A stretch of DNA of 64,000 nucleotides from Lathyrus oleraceus (GCF_024323335.1 NC_066580.1:87591391-87655390), one strand, 5' to 3'. Counted from the stretch's first letter, positions 1 to 12,644 are shown. Numbers and translations are program-made. The notes: generated from the sequence alone by a model not told the origin.

Positions 1-121
1 TATAAATTCTTACCAATACACTCTCTCTCGCACACACAATAACAAACTACTAACCATTTTTTGCTGTATCATTGCTAGCTTGACAATGGAATGTTACTCG
101 TCTTCCGAAGATAATATGAAG
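1..121 (+). pseudogene. Promoter and first exon remnant of a subtilase gene
   Basis: A TATA-like box sits at 1-7. An ATG at 86 opens a short frame reading MECYSSSEDNMK, which ends at 121 in a good donor context (AAG|GTAAAC at 122). Many cucumisin-like subtilase genes have their first intron just after the signal peptide, before the VYIVYMG block, so this fits exon 1. No VYIVYMG exon follows; the next recognisable subtilase block is at 206-275, so the propeptide and most of the catalytic domain are missing. The assignment rests on position and a short peptide, so it is moderate. Confidence 0.45.
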
Positions 122-198
122 GTAAACACACTTCATTTGTCTTTACCAATTTTCCATAGTTCATGTTTTCAATTAATTAATTTAATTAGAATATCAAA

Positions 199-1210
199 TT
201 TTTCGCCTTGGGCAATTAGTGTTGCTGCAAGCACCATGGATAGAAAATTTGTTACAAAGCTGAAATTTTCGAGATAATCAATATTTGATCTTCTTTGACT
301 TCAAAATAAATAGTTATACAATGGTATTATTTTCTTAATTATAACGCAAGTTGATTTGGTATGTAAGTTTGTTAATATTTATATTTAATGAGTTCACTTT
401 CTATTTATAATGACAACATTAATAATAATTTCAAGTCTACAAGGTATCAATTGCAAATTATATATTAAATTCTAACCATAATTTAGAAAACCCACACTTA
501 ACTAGAGTTTATTATATTAATCAATATGTTGGAATCCGGTAGCAACTATATTTAAAACATATGAGTTAAATGACACATTGGCACCTATGATACATTGCAG
601 CAAAACAAATGAGCCCAGACAAGAACCTTGATGTGGAATTTGCGTATGGAGCTAGACAAATTGACCCAATGAAGGCTTTGAATCCTGGTTTAGTATATCA
701 TGCAAATGAAGAAGACTATATTAGGTTTTTATGTGATCAAAGTTTAAATATGTTTATGTTACTCCAAATCAGAGAGAGGATAATCAATTGCTTTGAGATA
801 TGATATATTATCGCAAGAGACTTAAATTATCCTCTTCTTGCTTTCAAAGCTCCACGGCCTAAACATAACTTGAACGGAAATTTCAAAAGGGAGGTTACAA
901 ATGTAGTATTGTCTATGTTTACATATAGAGCATTTGTAAGCCTCCAAAGGACTCAACATTTCAGTGATCCTCAATGGGTTATCATTCACATCCTTGAGAG
1001 AGAAACAAACATTTATTTTCACTATAAATGGAAAAATGAAGAAATCAATTGGCTCAACTTCTTTCATATGGGACGATGGTAAATATCAAGTGAGGAGTCC
1101 CATTGTTGTATTTGACGAGCGAGTCGTGAACGAAAAGGGTGCCAATTTATATAAGATAGATTGCATATGCATTATAATTTTTAATTTACGACTTTATCTT
1201 ATTATTATTG
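199..1210 (+). pseudogene. Cucumisin-like subtilase pseudogene, copy A unit 1
   Basis: Two blocks are recognisable. At 206-275 the frame reads [20 protein letters not shown], the conserved subtilase stretch around SVAAST-DRKFVT. From 609 comes the C-terminal region: [24 protein letters not shown] and EEDYIRFLC, then, in other frames, ARDLNYP, the fibronectin-III-like domain (TYRAFV) and IWDDGKYQVRSPIVVFDE. The catalytic core (Asp, His and Ser motifs) is absent. A TGA at about 801 and at least two frameshifts break it. Family members are secreted serine proteases of about 740 residues; this is an inactive fragment. It pairs with the copy at 6966-8291. Confidence 0.85.
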
Positions 1211-1236
1211 GATAAGTTGTATATACTTTGATCAAG

Positions 1237-1860
1237 ATGAGCCCAGACAAGAACCGTGACGCAGAATTTGCATATGGAGCTGGACAAATTGACCCTATAA
1301 AGACTATGAATCCTGGTTTAGTATACGAAGCAAATGAAGAAGACTATATTAGATTTTTATGTGGTCAAAGTTAAATATGTCTATGTTACTCCAAATCACA
1401 GAGAGGATAATAAATTGCTCTGAGATAGGATATATGACCGCAAGAGACTTAAATTATCCTTCCTTTACTTTCAAAGCTACATGACCTAAACATAACTTGA
1501 ACGGAGCTTCAAAAGGGAGATTACAAATGTAATATTTCCTATGTCTACGTATAGAGCATTTGTAACAGCCCCCCAGATGACTCAATATTTCAGTGATCCC
1601 AAATGTGTTATCATCCACATCCTTGGGAGAAAAAAAACATTTACTCCTACTATAAATGGAAAAATGAAGAAATCAATTGATGGAGCTTCTTTGATATGGG
1701 ATGACGGTAAATATCAAGTGAGGAGTCTCATTGTTGTATTTGACGAAAGAGCCGTGAACAGAAAGGATGAAAAATTATATAGGATTGATTGCATATGCAG
1801 TATACTTTTTTATTTACTATTTTATATTATTATTGGGTAAGTTGTATATGCTTTGATTAA
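1237..1860 (+). pseudogene. Subtilase C-terminal region, tandem unit 2
   Basis: This direct repeat of the preceding unit begins 628 bp after the first unit's MSPDKN start. It reads [20 protein letters not shown], is interrupted near NPGLVY, and continues through the fibronectin-III-like tail to IWDDGKYQVRSLIVVFDERA. The [13 protein letters not shown] block is closer to the family consensus than in unit 1. Stops and frameshifts (for example in [12 protein letters not shown] near 1372) show it is not translated. It includes about 180 bp of downstream sequence, so the repeat unit is larger than the coding block. Confidence 0.8.
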
Positions 1861-1861
1861 G

Positions 1862-2440
1862 ATGAGCTCAAACAAGATTTGTGACGCATAATTTGCGTAT
1901 GGAGCTAGACAAATTAACCTATAAAGGTTATGAATCTTGGTTTAGTATACGATGCAAATGAAGAAGACTATATTAGATTTTTATGTGGTCAAAGTTTAAA
2001 TATGTCTATGTTACTCCAAATCACAGAGAGAATAATCAATTGCTTTGAGATACAATATATGACCACAAGAGACTTAAATTATCCTTCCTTTGCTTTCAAA
2101 GCTCCACTACGTAAATATCACTTGAACGGAAGCCTCCAAAGGATAGTTACAAACAGCTTCAACATTTCAATGACCTCAAATGTTTTAGTATTAACATTAT
2201 TGGGAGAATAACAAAAATATATTCTCAAATGGAAAAGTGAAGAAATCAATTGGCTCAGCTTCTTTAATTTAGGATGATGATAAATTTCAAGTGAGGTGTC
2301 TCATTTTTGTATTTGATGATAGAGTTGTAAATAGGACGAGTGCCAATTTATATTGTATAAATTACATATACATTGTAATTTTTAATTTACTACTTTATAT
2401 TATTATAATTATTGAATAAATTTTTTACTTTGATCAAAAT
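1862..2440 (+). pseudogene. Subtilase C-terminal region, tandem unit 3
   Basis: This third direct copy starts 625 bp after unit 2. The readable frame is 1930-2211 ([20 protein letters not shown], then TTRDLNYPSFAFKAP). It is followed by a frameshifted, more degraded fibronectin-III-like tail and a WDD-to-DDD region near 2270. It has lost the start of the AYGAGQIDP block to a frame change. It is the most diverged of the three units, which suggests the array is old or that this unit escaped homogenisation. Confidence 0.75.
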
Positions 2441-2840
2441 AAAATTTTAATTGCCTTTTTTTTGCATTAATTGTGTCTTTGTTAAAAAAATAAAAATATA
2501 AAATATATAAAAGTATTTATTGCACTTAAAAAATTCAGAGATGCAAATCTATTAAATCTCTTGAGAGATAGTTTTTCCGCTTATTATAATCCTATATGAT
2601 TAGAGAGATTAATCTTTGCAGTTGAACGTATAGGATACCTAATTTATAAATTAAAAAATCAGAGGAAAAATGACTTCAAACAAAGACACCAAAATCAAAT
2701 ATGAAATGATTAACATTAAGGCTGAAGAGTATACATTATAGTATAGAGGATAGAGCATATTATCACCATAATATCACCCTTGCTTATGCATATTTTTAAC
2801 CAACAACCTATCAATGAATATTAAAACTAGGAAAAACTAG
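2441..2840. other. AT-rich spacer without a recognisable gene
   Basis: AT-rich sequence with scattered poly-A and poly-T runs. No coding signature on either strand. It has no counterpart in the second subtilase copy, where a retroelement occupies the equivalent place. Confidence 0.5.
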
Positions 2841-3200
2841 TAACATATTACCAGTAGAGCTTATGTTTCAAGTACTAGTGTAAGTACAATCTCCCTCGAC
2901 TCTGAGTTCACTATTTTGTTTATCCTTGATACTTTTTATGTTCTCAAAGTCAGTTAATATTATTCAACAAGGATAAATAAAATTTAATTAATAAGAAGCT
3001 ATATCTAAATCCAAGGAATGAGGATTATTCACATAATCATAAGCTAATTTTTCTATGGATGTTGTGGTGAGTTTCCCCAATACGATAGCATACTCACAGT
3101 CAATTACCATTGATGTGCATATAACAATTTAATAAACCATATAACTTGCACCTTGAGAAAAATATTTTAAAATTGATATGCATAACATTTAGAAAATGCG
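2841..3200. repeat. Downstream part of the duplicated subtilase locus, copy A
   Basis: Closely matches 9930-10300 over about 350 bp. Both contain the ordered blocks CACTAGTGTA, TTCAACAAGGATAAATAAAA, AAGCTATA, ATCATAAGCTA and ATTTAATAAACCATATAACT. It is non-coding. The match shows that the duplication covering the subtilase copies extends well past the gene. Confidence 0.8.
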
Positions 3201-4254
3201 TGTCACAGTTTTTGCAAGTTACAATGGCAATATTCAGGACTCCTCCCTACAATGGCACTATTTTTTGCAAGTAACCATCTAGTGATGAAAACTTTAGAAG
3301 AATGAGAGAAAGAAATATAGTATGTCTATTTAAATAATTGGTGTATTTTGAAATTAGAAGAATCTTATAGGTAAAATCATGCTCAAAAGTGGAAACAATA
3401 TATTGAGACTTTTTAATGATTTAAGTGATTAAAACATATGTGTTAAGCAATTAATCAAGCAAAAATTAAAAAGTTAAAATTTTGATGTTACTTCGATTAG
3501 AAAGTGTTACACTTTAATTTAATTGATTAAACAAAGTATTTTAATTGATTAGTAAGCTTATTTGACTTTCTTTCTTAATTAAATAATCTTCAAGTCAATT
3601 AAGCATTTTGATCAAATTAGTTTTAAAGTTTTATCAAAACATAAGAGACGTTTGAAATATTGTATGTGTGCGCATGCATAATTTTAGTACATCGAGATTT
3701 ACTCTTATTCCTTTTATAATTAATTGATCAAAAACTAAAATGCTAAGCGTAAGATTGAACGAGCTTTCACACTTTAAAAACTTCATAACTCCAAGTTCCT
3801 CGGCTTGATTTAGCTTTGGGTGGTACTTCAACTTAAATTTAAAATGTTTGATTGGTGAGGTTTGTGATATCACTTTGTTCACTATTACAAAAAATATATT
3901 TTAGGAACAATAATTTCACCTCACCTAACAAAAAATCAAGATACAAATTCTGGACGCGTCATGTTTTTTTTATTTCTAAACAATACAATCTATTCCATCA
4001 GGTTCTGTATATAATCGGGGGTAAAATAATTCAGGGTATATGCTTCAAATCACAACAATTGTAGATTATATTTTTATTTCGTTAAAAGTGGCGTCTTCTT
4101 TCATATTTTACTTTTATTCCAAAATTAATTTATTTTTCACCTCGGTTATGTCTCCCAACCTCTAATTACATATAACTTAACTTGTAGCTTTCTGTTTTAC
4201 TTGCCAAAAACCACACACTAAAACACACATAACCCTAATGAAGAGCCATAAACA
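3201..4254. other. AT-rich intergenic DNA, nothing recognised
   Basis: No protein-like reading frame on either strand. The short open frames at 3634-3882 (minus) and 3852-4064 (plus) have no family signature. Confidence 0.5.
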
Positions 4255-4313
4255 ACGAGAGTCCTAAACACATATCATCCATCAGAATGATGATATATAT
4301 TTAGGACTCTCGT
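4255..4313. repeat. Short near-perfect palindrome (hairpin)
   Basis: The arm ACGAGAGTCCTAAA at 4255-4268 is matched exactly in reverse complement by TTTAGGACTCTCGT at 4300-4313. Pairing continues inward through ATATCATC with two mismatches, leaving a very short loop. It is a foldback of 59 bp with no protein context. Confidence 0.85.
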
Positions 4314-4397
4314 TCGATACTTACTAGAATTAAAGACAAAATCATTTTTTTCACTTCTTCTTCACATATCTGTCACGTCAAATATCACTACTCATGT

Positions 4398-4735
4398 TAC
4401 ATTGTTGTTGTTGTTGTTGAGACATTAAACCTTAAAGGTTTAATATTGTTGTTGTTTAAACTGAGATTGAATGTTATATGTTGTTGTTTTTTGTTGAAAT
4501 AAGTAAGTTGTAAGTTTATCGTTGATGTTTATGTAATTTTATTGATAGATTATTTTTTTAGTTGTTGTTTAGTGTTGTTGTTGTTTAGATGAGACTCAAT
4601 GCTAATGTTGTTGTTATTTATTGTTATTTTTTAGTTGTTGATGTTGTTATTGTTATTGTTGTTGTTGTTTATTAATTCTACCTCCCAGCAATATTTTGAA
4701 AGTTAGATGTTGTTGTTTAGTTGTTGTTATTAAGT
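4398..4735. repeat. GTT-rich low-complexity tract
   Basis: Interrupted runs of GTT/TTG triplets over roughly 340 bp, for example (TTG)n near 4400-4420 and 4640-4670. Short unique segments separate them. This is a degenerate trinucleotide microsatellite. Confidence 0.85.
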
Positions 4736-5050
4736 TTGAGACTGAGATAGAGATATTATTTTTGTGAATTTTTATACAATTCTCATCCTTTTTTTGCCGA
4801 ACATGTCAAGAGGACATTTGAGTGATATAAAATACAGTTGAGTTTATTTTATCTAATGCCGATTGTTTTTTTTTCACTAACCCATCTTTGAACATATAAA
4901 TTATTAAATTTATTTTGAAAATAATAATATGTAATATCATGTCTTATTTTAAAAATATATTACACTAATCAATATTTTTTAGCATTTTGCAACTCATCAT
5001 TCATCTCATACTTTAATGGTTAAAATATCTCTTAATGCTTTTAGTTGTTC
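4736..5050. other. AT-rich spacer, nothing recognised
   Basis: AT-rich sequence between two simple-repeat tracts. No coding or RNA signature seen. Confidence 0.45.
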
Positions 5051-5490
5051 TTCATTATCAACATAAACGATTAAAGTAAATCATCCAAATCTTTTGTCCA
5101 TCTAACTATCAGCATAAGCGGTTGAAGTAGATCATCCAATCTTTTGTCGATCTAACTATTAGCATAAGCGACTGAAGTGGATCCTCCAAATATTTTATCG
5201 ATCTAACTATCAATATATAAGCGACTGAAGTATATCATCTAATCTTTTGTCGATCTAACTATCAGCGTATGCGGATGAAGTAGACCATCCAATCTTTTTT
5301 CGATCTAACTATCAGCATATGTCGTTGAAGTAGATCATCAAATATTTTTGTCGATCTAACTATCAGCATAAGCGGATTAAGTAGATCATCCTATTTTTTG
5401 TCAATTTAACCATCAGTATAAGCAGCTGAGGTGGATCATCCAACACTTTTGTCGATATAACTATCAGCATAAGTGACTGAAGTATACATT
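5051..5490. repeat. Minisatellite, about 51-bp unit, 8-9 copies
   Basis: Degenerate direct repeats of about 50-52 bp. Each contains ATCAGCATAAGCGG (or a variant), then GAAGTAGATCATCCAA, then TTTTGTCGATCTAACT. Units begin near 5057, 5108, 5158, 5210, 5262, 5312, 5365, 5415 and 5463. There are no spacers between units and no open frame across the array, so it is a tandem array and not a CRISPR. Confidence 0.9.
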
Positions 5491-5824
5491 CCTATATCAT
5501 TGTTAAGGGACAACCCTTGGGTTGAGATTTTTTTCCATCCCCTATTGCAGGTGACCTTTTAAGGATCCTTGTCATTTCTGTCTCCTCGTTCATCTAAGGA
5601 TAAAACATGGGTCATCTATATTTGATTATCTTTAACAATAACTATATGAAGACTATCTTCATTTGTATGCTCTAGTTAAAGATAACCAAATTGAGACAGT
5701 TGGCGTCCCCTAAATTTTTCCCGGATAATTTTAAAACAGACTGTCTAGATGCTTGTCGTGCGCTAGATCAATGAATTCATAATTTTAGGTCAGGTTATCC
5801 AACTGTTTTTTCTTATGTGAAGGC
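5491..5824. other. Unassigned sequence next to an LTR fragment
   Basis: No coding frame. On the minus strand it lies immediately past the end of the LTR fragment at 5825-6960, so it may be internal retroelement sequence, but no clear primer-binding site or gag is seen. Confidence 0.35.
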
Positions 5825-6960
5825 TATCGCAGTGCGAAAAATAACCATGGGTGCTTGCATGCTCGAGATGATAACAGAGTCATCACCGAATTTTATTTAT
5901 TCAAAGAGAAAGGGGAAAATATTGATAAAACCCTTAAAAGAAGAAAAAAATGATCGTCGCAACCAAATTCGAGTTCTGTAGTCGGTTATACGAAGGGAAG
6001 GTATTTTCACCCCTCACGTCCTTGTACTAAATGGAAACCATTTAGTTAGTTTTGCGAATGGAATGTTAGCTTTCATTATTTTGTTTTCGTGTAGTTATTA
6101 AAATGGAAAAAGAAGACTAAAAATAATTTTTTTTATTAAGGTGTCTGACAAGACATTGAATCTTGCTCCTACATATCCTAGGTACGATGGAGAACTCAAG
6201 ACTATGTAGTTCTGGGTAGAAAATATTTGTGGATTGATCGATTTTATTGAGAGGTACTTAGTCACATTTGAGCAAAAACATCTGCTTGCTACCCAAAACA
6301 TGGAGAAGTGAACATTGACATCGCATCAGAATGGGCAACATAACTTGGGATTTCACATAGTTATGTTATCGTTGCATTCGAGCGGAAAGCGTTATTACTT
6401 CTTGCACATGGTAGGAACAAAGCGTATTTTTCTTTGTCTCAGGATGGACAAAGCGTCTTTTATTTATGAAAAGGTTTTGACATCGTGCTAAGGTAGAAAA
6501 TGAATTGGATTGGTTGAGATTGCTTTTAGCAAGATGATGAGTGCTCAAATGATCGAGCTATACGACTTGTATCCGAACAATCAGGGAAATATAGTGGTAT
6601 ACACCAAACTGTTCCTTTTTCATCTTATTTATGAAATATATTTGAAATGATTAAATATTTTGAATGGAATACGAATACTCAAATGGTAGAGCGATACGAT
6701 TCGTATCCAAGTATTCGGGAGAAAAAATGTATACACCCAATTATTCCGTTTTCGTCCAATTTGTTGTGAAAATAAGATCGCTCAAGATTTTGATTATGAA
6801 AGATGTTTAATATGAATCGGATCAGAAAGTTTTAAGTGAATGACGAATGTTCAGATGGTCGAATTATACGGCTCGTATCCAAACAATTGGAGAAAAAAAT
6901 AATATACACCAAATCGTACCTTTTTCATCTTATTTATGAAAAATATTTGAAATAATTAAA
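5825..6960 (-). mobile_element. LTR fragment, same family as 25711-34036
   Basis: It shares with 25711-27225 a series of blocks in the same order: a CGCxxxxCxAAAAAATA start, GCTCGA, ACAGAGTCA, GAATTTTATTTA, GTCGGTTAT, GGGAAG and CATTTTG-like steps. Both then carry a threefold sub-repeat (units near 6538, 6680 and 6840) containing TACGACTTGTATCC-type motifs and CCTTTTTCATCTTATTTATG. In the minus sense the block around GTGACTCTGTT resembles the 3' end of legume Ty3/gypsy LTRs. It is truncated at 6960, where the subtilase duplication begins. Confidence 0.6.
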
Positions 6961-6965
6961 TATTT

Positions 6966-8291
<1,326 letters not shown>

Positions 8292-8578
8292 ATTTTATTC
8301 AACACAACAATTCTAGTCTTTTGGATGTATCGTAGATTTGAGTAATTGTGTGTCTAAAGAGGATTTACAATTTTTCAGTATGAAAATTATGATAGAGTGT
8401 TTTCTATTTTTCAGTCCAAAAATAATTGTTGAGAGGGTTTTCTATTTTTCCATTCAAAAATAATTGTTGAGAGGGTTTTTTTGTCAAAAAATTGCAAAGT
8501 AATAAAAAAATTATTGTGAGTTTATTTTATTTTATTTGTATTAATTATTAAAGATTTACTTTGGTTATATTCCTAACA
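8292..8578 (+). mobile_element. 5' LTR of a small copia-type element
   Basis: About 287 bp matching 9628-9929. Shared blocks are TTCTAGTCTTTTG, GTGTGTCTA, AATAATTGTTGAGA, TTATTTTATTTGTA and AAGATTTACT, ending in TAACA. The left edge is approximate because no clear TG terminus survives. A degenerate initiator-methionine primer-binding site, CTAGTATCAAAGC, follows at 8580-8592. Confidence 0.75.
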
Positions 8579-8671
8579 ACTAGTATCAAAGCAAATGTTA
8601 TGATCAAGGGAGGAAATAACAGATTTATTATCATCTTATATGATTTGAGTTTTATTTTCTTAAACAATACT

Positions 8672-9628
8672 ATGGCTACATTGAAGTTGGATATTCTTTT
8701 GCTTGATGGATTTCCTCTTATAGAAATGCACCATACAAGACTATTTGGTCCAACAAAGTCTTGACTGCGCTTTGGAAAAGAAAAAACAAGTGAGATGAAA
8801 GATTCAGATTGAAATTCAATAAAAAAAAAAAAGACAGTGAGTACAATTCGGTTGGCACTTGCTCCACGGATTAAAGTGATTGTGTTGAAAGAAACCTCTC
8901 CAAAGAAATTGTGGGATTTGTTATAAAGTAAGTTTGCACCAACCACATTAACCAATCGATTGATGATGAAAATAAATTTATACTCATTGAAGATGGAAGA
9001 TGAAGGTAATATATTTAATCATATTAATAAATTTAATGAGTTGGTATCTAGAATCATGAATGTAGGGGAAGATATCAAAGATGAAGAGCAAGTGTTACTT
9101 TTGTTGGCCTCACTACCCAAATCTTACAAATCATTAGTCCATTCAATGTTAGCAGGGAAGAGCACGATGCAGTTAGATGAAGTAGTGAAATCATTTAAGG
9201 AGAGTCAACAAATGATGGATATTGATCAATCTCCTGAAGAAAATCAGGTACTAGTAGTCAAAGGAGGACACAGAAAGAACTATGATGATCAATATGGTAG
9301 AAGTTTTCAACCAAGAGATATGAGTTCGGTCAAGTGTCATTATTGTCATTAATTTGGTCACATGCAATCTAGATGTCCAAAATTTATAGATGATGTGCGA
9401 AGCATAAAGAAGAAGACAGAAGAATTGAAAAGCGCTCCTTCTGTAAATATGGTTAGTTGTGTAGACAATCTTTTAGTTTGTGAAGGTGACTATGAAGTGA
9501 AAATATGTGAGACTTTGAATGAATGGAGGATATGTTGTGTTAAAATGGATACTCATCCAAGCCTCACATCGTGTAATGTGAAGAAAAAAAGAGTAAAAAG
9601 TTATTATAAATATAGAGAGTTAGTTTGA
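8672..9628 (+). pseudogene. Copia-type gag (UBN2-like) pseudogene
   Basis: An ATG at 8672 starts MATLKLDILLLDG. Frameshifts follow, then the long readable block 8960-9352 with NHINKFNELVSRI, LLASLPKSYKSLV and a zinc knuckle CHYCH*FGHMQSRC (C-x2-C-x4-H-x4-C), in which TAA replaces one codon at 9350-9352. Downstream 9362-9628 reads on in frame. This is the nucleocapsid-type Gag of Ty1/copia elements, which packages RNA into particles. No protease, integrase or reverse transcriptase lies between it and the 3' LTR, so the element was gag-only or lost pol before these mutations. Confidence 0.8.
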
Positions 9629-9929
9629 ATTTATTCACCATAATAGTTCTAGTCTTTTGAGTATATTGGGGATTTGGATAGTTGTGTGTCTAGAGAGGGT
9701 TTATAATTTTTCCGTACAAAAACTATGGTAGAAAGAGTTTTTTATTTTTCCGTCCAAAAATAATTGTTGAGATGGTTTTTTATTCTTCCATTCAAAAATA
9801 ATTTTTGAGAGAGTTTGCAATTTTTCTCACCAAAATTATAAGTTTGTAATAAATTTTTTACTATGAATTTATTCTATTTTATTTGTATCAATTATTGAAG
9901 ATTTACTCTGATTGTATTTTCAATTAACA
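9628..9929 (+). mobile_element. 3' LTR of the small copia-type element
   Basis: The partner of 8292-8578, similar over its whole length and ending TTAACA at 9929. Directly after it the sequence resumes the non-coding part of the subtilase duplication. The element is about 1.64 kb in all. Confidence 0.75.
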
Positions 9930-10300
9930 GAATTTATGTTCCAAGCACTAGTGTACGTACAATCTTCCACAATTCTGAGATCACTATTTTGTTTCTCCTT
10001 ATTACTTTTTATGTTCTCAAGACTCCAAAGTACAAAAAGTCAGTTAGTATTATTCAACAAGGATAAATAAAATTTAATTAATAAGAAGCTATACCTAAAT
10101 CCAAAGAATGATGATTAAACACATAATCATAAGCTAGTTTTCCTCATGAATGTTGTGAAGTGAGTTTTCCAAATCAAGTAGCGTACTCAATATCAATTAC
10201 CATCGATGTGCATATAACAATTTAATAAACCATATAACTTTGTCACCTTGAGAAAAATATTTTTAAATTGATATGCATATATTTAAAAAATATCATACGT
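9930..10300. repeat. Downstream part of the duplicated subtilase locus, copy B
   Basis: The counterpart of 2841-3200, with the same blocks in the same order and small indels. Non-coding. Confidence 0.8.
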
Positions 10301-11082
10301 TTAAGTTGTATTAGCTACGCATGCATGCTATATCAGCTACGCTGAAGTGCAAGTATTCTTTAACTACGCAAAAGTGCAAGTAATCTTCATCTCCTCACCT
10401 TTAGGTACCTAAAGAGGGATAGATAGAAAATAGTGAAATAAGAGAAAAAAGCATACAAGTATTTTTATTAATAACGAAGTAAATTTATTTCAATGAGATA
10501 ATAGGATTTTGGATAAGTATTTATCACTATGCTAAAAGTAATTGTCGTTAGTGAGGGCATAATTATATTTCCTTATAAAAAATATATCTCAATGAGTTGC
10601 GTTTATAGAATTGTAATGATGATGCTGGATAAATAATATCAACAAACTCCCCCTAGTGACAATCTAGGGGATTACAACCCATTGTCTTGCGCTGATACCA
10701 ATTTTTGGATCAAGCGATATGGATTGCTAATAATGATGCAACTATATTTTCTATTAGCCAAGAGCCCTCAAAGGGATGCGCCTAACACATTATAGGCGTC
10801 ATGGGTTGGGATGTAAAGCACATCGAATCGCACTGGTGACCCTTGATAAATAAGTCCAATATAGAATAGCTAGGTAAATAAACTTTCAACTATAACACTG
10901 ATGCAACCTGTCTCCTGGGTCATGGTCGGATATCCTAGAGTCAAGGGTATGGTCTGATGAAGGTAAAGCTCCTTAAGATGCTCGTCTCTGGGACCTTACA
11001 AAGTAGCTTGGCTTGCTCTATTCATTTGGTGTTCTTTATAGGGATCGATGACGTCTGTTGGAGGACAAGAGATGATTGCCGA
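10301..11082 (-). other. Retroelement-like non-coding DNA with PBS- and PPT-like motifs
   Basis: On the minus strand the motif TTGGTATCAGCGC (near 10692-10704) resembles the methionine-tRNA primer site of copia elements. About 40 bp further on lies a purine run CTAGGGGGAG followed by TGTTGATATT, like a polypurine tract and LTR start. I could not find a matching LTR to the right of the primer site, so a complete short element is not supported. Confidence 0.35.
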
Positions 11083-11298
11083 CTAGGGGGTGCCTTTGGA
11101 GAAGACTGTGTTTCCTTGCACATGTAGTTCGGGAGTCCTATCTACTTTGTTGATCCGACCATGGTGATATGGTGGCCGAATATTTTTTGATAGAGTGATG
11201 GTGCTCGAAGAAGGTTGCTCAAAAACAATCTCGTCGGGCTTCGACCTTGGTGGAAATTGTTGCCTTTGTTGGGCGATCCATTCCTGCTCTTCATCCAT
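11083..11298 (-). CDS. Short unidentified ORF with an upstream TATA box
   Basis: Seventy-one residues starting MDEEQEWIAQQRQQFPP, rich in Gln, Pro and Arg, with no domain I recognise. A minus-strand TATAAATAG at 11565-11573 lies about 270 bp upstream, compatible with a transcription start. It could be a leader ORF inside an LTR, given the primer-site-like motif at about 10692-10704 downstream on the same strand, or a chance frame. Confidence 0.3.
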   Translation of the reverse strand: MDEEQEWIAQQRQQFPPRSKPDEIVFEQPSSSTITLSKNIRPPYHHGRINKVDRTPELHVQGNTVFSKGTP

Positions 11299-11573
11299 AT
11301 TTGCGCTCGTACGTCTCTATTTCTTGATGTAACATTGTTGATTCTCAGGGTATTCTGAGATCTGGAGATCTGATGAATCGCAGTTGGATCGTTACTTGAC
11401 TAGATCGAATATGACTGATTTTCTCAATGGATCTGGAAATTTTATTCCGAATGCTCATTATTCGGCAACCTGAGGAGATTACGAACTGGTAAATCGGAGA
11501 TTAGATCTGAAATCATGAAAATCGTAGGAATCAAAAGTTGATCACTACGATTAGTGCCACTGTTCTATTTATA

Positions 11574-12644
11574 AACTAGAAATGGATGCAATTGATGAAC
11601 TGAATGTCTTGAACCAGTGGTGTTGATCTCTGTTACGACAACGCGGGATGGACTTGCATGGTTAACACTCAAATGTCCTAGTCAGTTCAAGATTCAAAAT
11701 GAGTGTAGTGAAAATGAAGATTAGATAATGTACTTGCCTTTCCATGTGAACTGACTATTATACTTTGAGTCAAGTGGAGTGGATTTAAGGCGAATTAAGT
11801 CGGAGGTATTCGGGCATTTGGCTCGACTCAGAACAGGTCGTAATTCTACTTTCGTATTTTTTTTCCCGACTTCATACTTTTGATTATAAGGCAAGACGGT
11901 GTAAGGAATATGCTAGATTTTTTTTTTAATTCAAGTTAAATTGAGTGAATTTTGGTTAAGTACTTCCAATCTTTTGTATGTAACAATTTAATTTTGAAAT
12001 ATATTTAGCCTTTATAAAAGAAATAAGATATTAATTTTAAAATTTTATTTAAAAAATATTTTCAACAATTTTGTTCAAATCAATTCATTTTATGCTAATT
12101 TAGGGGCACATATTAAGAATTAAATGGAGAAATGTTATTTTGGAAATTGCATATTGATTTTAATAAATATATATAATTAATTTAATAATTGTTTTTGCAA
12201 GATAAGTGAGTTTCTTGACTTATACATAAAATATTTAAAAAAATGAATTGATTGATATTAATGTTCAGAATTATTGATATTAAGAAAGAACTAAAAAGAA
12301 CTTTTATATCAAAATTGTTTAACTAAATTATGTTATAGGAATAAAATGAACGCGTTGATATTCAAGTAACCTGAGTATGAAATGAAAAAAAAAAAGTATA
12401 ATTATTAAATTATAGTAAACAACTTGTTTCAGTTTAATCAGAAATATTAGATTTGAACCTAATCTTTAGCATGCAGCAAGGCCGGCAAGGCGATCTAAGA
12501 AATGGCTTTATTGCTCAAAAAGTTTGAAGAAAAAAACCTAAAGAAAAAGTTCAATATAGTTATAAATATATGAAATGTCACGTAATATACACTAATTGTT
12601 ATACTTGGTTGTGTAAAAGAAATCTATAATATCTTTTTCATCGC
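11574..12644. other. AT-rich intergenic DNA, nothing recognised
   Basis: No open frame of note. AT content rises steadily after 11900. Confidence 0.5.

Noticed and set aside
3634..4064. Two short overlapping open frames on opposite strands
   Set aside because: AT-rich composition, no start context, no domain; chance frames.
5051..5490. CRISPR-like regular repeats
   Set aside because: Units are contiguous and degenerate with no unique spacers, and the sequence is plant nuclear DNA.
10640..10710. Very short TRIM element from PBS- and PPT-like motifs
   Set aside because: No matching pair of LTRs could be found on the two sides.
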